Under the pieces are notes generated by a model. It saw nothing but the letters and a program-made list of their open reading frames with translations. It searched no databases and was not told the origin of the DNA. Below, piece after piece: positions 57,601 to 64,000 of a stretch of 64,000 bases of DNA (position 1 is its first letter; each line of letters begins with the position of its first letter). The stretch lies in the NCBI RefSeq assembly GCF_017654505.1, contig NC_054545.1:11434047-11498046 (forward strand), read 5' to 3'. The translations under genes and the position numbers were made by a program. The stretch is from Polyodon spathula (taxonomy: Eukaryota; Chordata; Actinopteri; Acipenseriformes; Polyodontidae).

Positions 57601-60600
57601 GAGCCTTGACCCCAGTTGTTGAAATTCCAAATTTAGGTATTTTCATTTGTGGCATTTTGAATTTTCCTTTCCCAGCCTCTTTTTCAATTGTAGGAAAGTC
57701 CACAGCTCCCTCAAGAGATGGAGCTTCAAATTCCACATCAGGAGCCTTGATTTCAACACTTTCAGGTAATGAAATATCAGCCTCTGATTTGGGCAGACTG
57801 AATTTAATGTCAGGACCTTTGACCTTGGGGAGTGAAACATCAAAGTCTGGCATTTTGGGCAATTTAAACTTGCTTTCTTTCCCTTCTACATAGATTCCTT
57901 TACCCTTCATATCAATGTCTAACTCGGGTGCTTTCATGTCCACATCTGGACCTTTAAGTTCAACATCAGCTTGTACTGCAGACACCTTTATCTGTGGCTT
58001 AGGTAGGTTCAGATCAATGCCAGTTCCACTTGTTTTAAGCTGTGGTCCCTGTATATCAATGTCTGCCTTTGGAAGAGAGATTTCTGCTTTTGGCAAGCTC
58101 AGTTCACCTTCTATTTTTGGAGCCTTGACCCCAGTTGTTGAAATTCCAAATTTAGGTATTTTCATTTGTGGCATCTTGAATTTTCCTTTCCCAGCCTCTT
58201 TTTCAACTGTAGGAAAGTCCACAGCTCCCTCAGGAGATGGAGCTTCAAATTCCACATCAGGAGCCTTGATTTCAACACTTTCAGGTAATGAAATATCAGC
58301 CTCTGATTTGGGCAGACTGAATTTAATGTCAGGACCTTTGACCTTGGGGAGTGAAACATCAAAGTCTGGCATTTTGGGCAATTTAAACTTGCTTTCTTTC
58401 CCTTCTACATGGATTCTTTTACCCTTCATATCAATGTCTAACTCAGGTGCTTTCATGTCCACATCTGGACCTTTAAGTTCAACATCAGCTTGTACTGCAG
58501 ACACCTTTATCTGTGGCTTAGGTAGGTTCAGATCAATGCCAGTTTCACTTGTTTTAAGCTGTGGTCCCTGTATATCAATGTCTGCCTTTGGAAGAGAGAT
58601 TTCTGCTTTTGACAAGCTCAGTTCACCTTCTATTTTTGGAGCCTTGACCCCAGTTGTTGAAATTCCAAATTTAGGTATTTTCATTTGTGGCATCTTGAAT
58701 TTTCCTTTCCCAGCCTCTTTTTCAATTGTAGGAAAGTCCACAGCTCCCTCAAGAGATGGAGCTTCAAATTCCACATCAGGAGCCTTGATTTCAACACTTT
58801 CAGGTAATGAAATATCAGCCTCTGATTTGGGCAGACTGAATTTAATGTCAGGACCTTTGACCTTGGGGAGTGAAACATCAAAGTCTGGCATTTTGGGCAA
58901 TTTAAACTTGCTTTCTTTCCCTTCTACATGGATTCCTTTACCCTTCATATCAATGTCTAACTCAGGTGCTTTCATGTCCACATCTGGACCTTTAAGTTCA
59001 ACATCAGCTTGTACTGCAGACACCTTTATCTGTGACTTAGGTAGGTTCAGATCAATGCCAGTTCCACTTGTTTTAAGCTGTGGTCCCTGTATATCAATGT
59101 CTGCCTTTGGAAGAGAGATTTCTGCTTTTGGCAAGCTCAGTTCACCTTCTATTTTTGGAGCCTTGACCCCAGTTGTTGAAATTCCAAATTTAGGTATTTT
59201 CATTTGTGGCATCTTGAATTTTCCTTTCCCAGCCTCTTTTTCAATTGTAGGAAAGTCCACAGCTCCCTCAAGAGATGGAGCTTCAAATTCCACATCAGGA
59301 GCCTTGATTTCAACACTTTCAGGTAATGAAATATCAGCCTCTGATTTGGGCAGACTGAATTTAATGTCAGGACCTTTGACCTTGGGGAGTGAAACATCAA
59401 AGTCTGGCATTTTGGGCAATTTAAACTTGCTTTCTTTCCCTTCTACATGGATTCTTTTACCCTTCATATCAATGTCTAACTCAGGTGCTTTCATGTCCAC
59501 ATCTGGACCTTTAAGTTCAACATCAGCTTGTACTGCAGACACCTTTATCTGTGGCTTAGGTAGGTTCAGATCAATGCCAGTTCCACTTGTTTTAAGCTGT
59601 GGTCCCTGTATATCAATGTCTGCCTTTGGAAGAGAGATTTCTGCTTTTGACAAGCTCAGTTCACCTTCTATTTTTGGAGCCTTGACCCCAGTTGTTGAAA
59701 TTCCAAATTTAGGTATTTTCATTTGTGGCATCTTGAATTTTCCTTTCCCAGCCTCTTTTTCAATTGTAGGAAAGTCCACAGCTCCCTCAAGAGATGGAGC
59801 TTCAAATTCCACATCAGGAGCCTTGATTTCAACACTTTCAGGTAATGAAATATCAGCCTCTGATTTGGGCAGACTGAATTTAATGTCAGGACCTTTGACC
59901 TTGGGGAGTGAAACATCAAAGTCTGGAATTTTGGGCAATTTAAACTTCTTTTCTTTCCCTTCTACATCGACTTTTCCCTTGACATCAAAGGCTACTTCAG
60001 GTGTTTTGATGTCTATATCTGGACCTTTAAGATCAACACCAGGTTGTGATGCTGAAACATTTATCTGTGGCTTGGTAAGCTGTGGTCCCTGTATATCAAT
60101 GCCTGCCTTTGGAAGAGAGATTTCTGCTTTTGGTAAGCTCAATCCGCCTTCTATTTTTGGAACCCTTACCCCAGATGTTGGAAGAGAAATGTCTACTTTT
60201 TCAGTGTTGATATCAACATCAAACTTAGGAGCATGTTCTTCATTTAGTATGATTTGTCTCTCTGTATTTGGCATGCTCATTTCTAACTGTTGACCTCTAA
60301 TGTCTGTTCCTGGTATTTGGGGAATATTGCTTTGTCTAGCTTCCTTGCTTTCTTTGCTTTCCAGATCATAATCGAAATAAGGTCCCTTGATATCCTCTGG
60401 TGTGAGTATTGGTTCTTGTTTGCCTGTTTTAGGGTGAGAGTTTGGCTTGTCAGCAGCTATATTTTCTCTTCGATGTTGTTCTTTTGGCATCCGAATATTT
60501 CCTTTTTCTGCATGAATTGCAGCAGTAGATACTCCTAATTTTGCCTCATAACATTTTATTAACGTTTTAGTTGTACGAAAAGAGTGGGACTCCTCAGTTT

Positions 60601-63600
60601 TGGGCTTAGTAAATTGAATCTCTGGATCCCTGGCTTGGATTTTTTCTTTTCCCATGATATTTACCTTTAGTTCTGATCTGAGATTAGGCTTTTCTATCTT
60701 TTTTTCTGGTGTTCTTTTAGTTTTAAGTTCATCTCTGGGTTCTACATCTGTATCCAGCTTTGGTCCACACATGTAAATATTAGTTGTTTTAAGCATTTTA
60801 TCCAATTCATAGAGTTCAGTTTTGTGTTGGATGATTTCAACTTCAGGGCCTGTGACATTTGAAAATGAATATTCATTTCTTATTCTTGCAGTGTCACTTC
60901 TTTGATCTGAATCATAGCCACAAATATGTGTTGTTTCACTTTTTCTGATGTCAGCATCTTCTAAGGATTGCACTTCGGACATATCATCCTCAGGATATCT
61001 GCATATCAATTCCAAATGTTCCGAAGTTTCTGGTACGGTTTCTTTATCGTGTTGATCCTCTGATTTGCTCCTTAGGCCCCTCATTCCTAGGCTTGGCTGC
61101 TTCAGTTTCTGCTTTTTCTTAGTTTTTAGAGGTTCCTGAGACTTATTAGGAGACTCATTGTCACTGTTAGAAAGACTGATATCTAGCTTTTTATGCTCCT
61201 CTGCTTCTGAAGTGCTGTGGGACCTTTTGAACTGCATCATTTTTTCTTTGGTAAATGATGAGAATTTAGGCCATGATATCCTGGCATCTTGTCTTCTAAC
61301 TGTTTTTGGTCTGCCCCTTACCACAGTTGTTTCTTCAGGGTCCTCAAACGTGCCTTTTAGTGTTTTGTCTGTTTCCCCCTACAGGAGTCAAATATCATGA
61401 AAATAGACATCAATAGCATAACAAAAAACGAAAGCTACATTTTGTTTTGCCTTTTAAACATCAACAACTTCTAAACCAATTGTTTCTATGCATACCTTTG
61501 TGTAAGGTTTTAAATTTGGTAAATATCTGTTTTAGTTTAGCTGTAGTTGTTTAACAAAAGATGTGACAATTGAAAAACCAAACATATTCTCACCTTGGTA
61601 ATTTCCCTGGGGTAATCTGTTGGCATTACGGTGGTATTCTGTTGGCATTAGTACTTGTTTTGTACTAAATTTTAAAATGACAAATAGCTCACTGACAAAT
61701 CTGAATTTATGGTAAGTCACTGTCAAGTTGACTATTTCTTGATAATGGATAGCGGAATAGTTTAAAACTGACAGTACTGGTTACAGTACACCAATTAAAA
61801 AAAGGAGAAGAAAAAAAATGGAGAAGGTCATTCTAAAAGCTATATGGTAGTTACCAGCAACATTTTTCGATTATTTTAATGACCAGATTAAACTTACTTG
61901 AGCAAAATCCTGCTGTTGCACAGTCGCTGAACTGTCAGTGTCTGTTATAACAGGGGTCTTGCGTTTCAGACAGAATTGCGTTTTATAGGGCCCAGCATGT
62001 TCCAGGATCTTAAGGGCATCTTCATATTTGACATCATCAAAATATATCGTAGCACTGAGTATTTGATCACCTAAATTTGAAATAAAAATTAAAAATATTA
62101 ATAAGCATGAACCTTGAAGGAACAAAGTGGTGAAGTAAACTGTTGTAATTAACAAATGACATAATTCATGTTTTTACTTTTTTATTTATTTCTTTTTTTT
62201 ACAGGAAAGCGGACTGTGAAAATGTTAAATTACTTGTAACAGTAAAATAATTGATTTTACAGATGAAAGATACAAAACATGCACCTTCTCTCATGCTCGG
62301 AACCTTTGATTCGGGCGTATCCTTCCTAATTTGCTCGACGAATATACCCTCCTTTCCTCCTCCACTTACAACTATTGCCTTGGCACATGCTCCAGCTTCG
62401 GTTCGTACAATTTCATCTGACTCATCTGTAGGCCTAAATTCCTGGAAAACAAGAGGGGGAGAAAAGAAATGACATGAAATGTAAAATATATTCTGTTGTC
62501 TGTTAAACTGGCTACCAAATTAGTTTCAACAGTAGTGCAGTAAAAAAAGTCACCTTTGTATTTAAAAAAAAACTGTCCCCTTTGTCAGGACTGATAATAA
62601 CCATGGCTTTTAGTCAAGATATATCAATATTTAAAATGCAATGCTACAGAGAAACGGATGCATTCTTCCTCAAATCCTGGAGTCAGGAAGCAGAAGAAAC
62701 ATTTATCCATAGATTGTATTTAAAACACCAGCATCTCCCAAATTAAAGTATGGAAAACAAGAAAAGAACCAACATATTTTCAACACAAGAAAACAGGAGA
62801 GCAATGATATGGTTGCTGGTTCAATCAATTTTAAAGCATTGGTTAATACATAAATAATACAAGATAAAGAAGATGGATATTGTTTGTCTGGTAGGTAGCA
62901 TGTGATTTCTGGTGCTGGCAGAGAGAGAGAGATGTTAGGTGTTATGATATTTATAGTACAAAAAGGTAACATAGATTCGCTCTCTCCAAAAAAAAAAAAA
63001 AAAAAAAACAAAACAGCTGGACTAATCAGTAAAAATCTCCTTATCAGCATTCTGAGGCAGTCTGTAACTTAAAATATGCACACAATTTATTTTTTAAAAG
63101 TATGGGCAGCATTTTCAATAAAGCTACAATTATTATACAACCTTTTATTATTATGCGTCTAGGCTTATCACATAGTACACTACACAAGTGTTTTTCTTTT
63201 CTTTTTTTTTTTTTTTTTTTTTTAAAGAAAACTATCATGCTGATGACCTGTGGTGTTACACTTACCTCTGTTTGACTCATTTTTGCAGAGAAGTGCTTTT
63301 CAAAGAATGCTCCAAGTCCACTTTTTCTTTTTCCTTTTTTATAGTCTGTACTTTGCTGACATGTAGAATCTATTTCCTCCTCAACCTGAAGATGAGAAAC
63401 ATAAGCACTGTTTTTCAAGTTCACTGTCTCCTAAAGGGAAATAGTTGCAGTAATTGCGTTATTGTAATGTGATTTTTTTCCCCATTGTTACTGCTTTTCA
63501 TTCAGGGTTTGCATTTAGGATTGTAAACATTGCATGATACCTGTTTGTCTCTGTATTCCTCTTTGATTGTGTATTCATATACTGGCGAGGAGCCTTGAGG

Positions 63601-63645
63601 ACGAGGTCTTTCCCCTTCTATGAATTCTGGTGATTCTTCATTAAC
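42680..63645 (-). CDS. AHNAK2: AHNAK2-like giant repeat protein with N-terminal PDZ-like domain (about 6,430 codons; 5' end off window)
   Basis: AHNAK-family proteins are giant scaffolds of plasma membrane and cytoskeleton. Five exons on the minus strand join in phase: 63541-63645, 63266-63430, 62285-62441, 61898-62070 and 42680-61378 (18,699 nt, stop at 42680-42682). The first carries [15 protein letters not shown], a close match to the AHNAK2 N-terminus. The third and fourth encode a PDZ-like domain ([38 protein letters not shown]). The large exon opens with [10 protein letters not shown] and [10 protein letters not shown], again AHNAK2-like, then about 30 copies of a 173-residue repeat, then a unique Ser/Thr/Lys-rich tail ending VTSKEM. 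Human AHNAK2 (about 5,795 aa) has the same plan with a unit of about 165 residues. The initiator exon is beyond base 64000. Periaxin shares the PDZ motif but not the SWPKF/RSHSSSEA block, so AHNAK2 is preferred. No frameshift occurs in 18.7 kb. Confidence 0.92.
44700..60150 (-). repeat. AHNAK2 coding tandem array: about 30 units of 519 bp (173 residues)
   Basis: The anchor GGCATTTTGAATTTTCC (or its ATC variant) recurs at 44832, 45351, 45870, 46389, 46908, 47418, 47937, 48447, 48966 and then every 519 bp to 57270 (25 type-A units with [10 protein letters not shown]). It recurs again at 57651, 58170, 58689, 59208 and 59727 (5 type-B units with [10 protein letters not shown]). Two spacings are 510 bp, where the motif KMPKMPEF is shortened to KLPDF. 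Each unit alternates charged and hydrophobic residues with Pro-Lys steps ([30 protein letters not shown]), as in other AHNAK repeats. Adjacent central units differ at only a handful of codons. Since every period is a multiple of three, copy changes preserve the frame. Confidence 0.97.
61379..61897 (-). other. AHNAK2 intron before the giant exon
   Basis: Bounded by the donor CAA|GTAAGT (61892-61897) and the acceptor CTGTAG|GGGGAAAC (61379-61381). No extra exon is needed: the protein reads QDFAQ then GETDKTLKG, collinear with AHNAK2. Confidence 0.8.
62442..63265 (-). other. AHNAK2 intron between linker exon and first PDZ exon
   Basis: Phase-0 intron with donor GAG|GTAAGT and acceptor TTCCAG|GAATTT. 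It holds A/T homopolymers (about 62989-63008 and 63199-63223) but no exon. Confidence 0.75.
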
Positions 63646-64000
63646 CTGCAAGCCATACAGGTTATGTCTTTTAAACAGAACAATATAATAAAGACAATCC
63701 TGAGACAATGTGTTGTTTATTCATGTGTGGTTTAAGTAATATCTTTATGCAGTAAATTAACTCTAACCAAAATACATAAAAGCCTGCTGTTTGGTTTTGG
63801 CTGTAGTATTTATAGTTAACAACCCCAAACCATTTATGCCTGGCTCTTTTTTGCTAGTTTATATTTATGGAAATGCAATACAGATTTAAAAAAATAACAT
63901 TACAGTACCTGATTGAAACAAAATCCTCAGCAGTATGGTTTTTGTCAGTCAGTGGAATGCATATGTTTTTTTTGTTTTAGTTCACAAATCTGGTCTTGCA
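63646..64000 (-). other. AHNAK2 intronic sequence at the window edge
   Basis: Lies upstream of the acceptor GCTTGCAG|GTTAAT (63646-63648). No start codon exon is seen before the window ends. Confidence 0.6.

Noticed and set aside
46548..57893. A 3,781-codon plus-strand gene
   Set aside because: It is the reverse complement of the AHNAK2 repeat array. The minus strand has the PDZ exons, splice phases and unique tail of a real gene, while the plus frame has only the copied repeat and no start, splice or domain evidence.
57643..59919. Five identical 66-codon minus-strand frames
   Set aside because: They are shifted-frame shadows of the type-B AHNAK2 repeats, one per 519-bp unit.
44700..60150. 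CRISPR array or satellite DNA
   Set aside because: The repeats are contiguous, 519 bp long, without spacers, and lie in an open coding exon.
42680..63645. Periaxin or AHNAK1 as the identity
   Set aside because: The PDZ core ([16 protein letters not shown]) is shared with periaxin, but the [16 protein letters not shown]-terminal peptide and the RISWPKF...[10 protein letters not shown] block fit AHNAK2. AHNAK1 has a different PDZ core and shorter repeats.

Overview
The window is vertebrate nuclear DNA. It has intron-split genes with GT/AG splice sites, a CpG-rich promoter, CR1-type and Tc1-type transposon remains, and many long microsatellites. Gene content and protein sequence point to a ray-finned fish. 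The abundant TA/TG/ATT microsatellites and the CR1 copy with a TTCTTATG tail suggest a non-teleost lineage such as sturgeon or paddlefish, but that placement is an impression, not a demonstration.

Layout, left to right. (1) 1-6.8 kb: the 5' part of INO80 on the minus strand. Eight coding exons give the first 373 codons, including the start of the DBINO region. A long first intron follows, then a CpG-rich promoter with a probable noncoding exon 1. (2) 6.8-10.1 kb: intergenic. (3) 10.1-15.9 kb: VPS18 on the minus strand, complete in five coding exons (979 aa), the RING-bearing core subunit of the HOPS/CORVET tethering complexes. (4) 15.9-18.5 kb: a divergent spacer with a (TG)n tract, a G-rich TTAGGG-containing minisatellite and a (TA)n tract. 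(5) 18.5-21.9 kb: RHOV on the plus strand, complete in three coding exons (236 aa), an atypical Rho GTPase. (6) 21.9-42 kb: a gene-poor interval with microsatellites, a degraded CR1 LINE 3' end, an internally deleted Tc1-like element with long inverted repeats, and a tRNA-like relic. (7) 42-64 kb: AHNAK2 on the minus strand, lacking only its 5' end. Four small exons (a linker and a split PDZ-like domain) precede one 18.7-kb exon that encodes about 30 tandem copies of a 173-residue repeat and a unique C-terminal tail.

The genes do not form a functional unit: chromatin remodelling (INO80), endolysosomal fusion (VPS18), Rho signalling (RHOV) and a giant scaffold protein (AHNAK2). RHOV-VPS18-INO80 corresponds to human 15q15.1, but DLL4 and CHAC1 are not seen between VPS18 and INO80, and INO80 appears inverted relative to human. 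AHNAK2 lies on a different human chromosome (14q32).

The most striking feature is the AHNAK2 repeat exon. Its 519-bp units are nearly identical over 15 kb, show higher-order duplication, and leave the opposite strand almost free of stops (an uninterrupted 3,781-codon antisense frame). I found no prokaryote-style system, CRISPR array or novel enzymatic locus.
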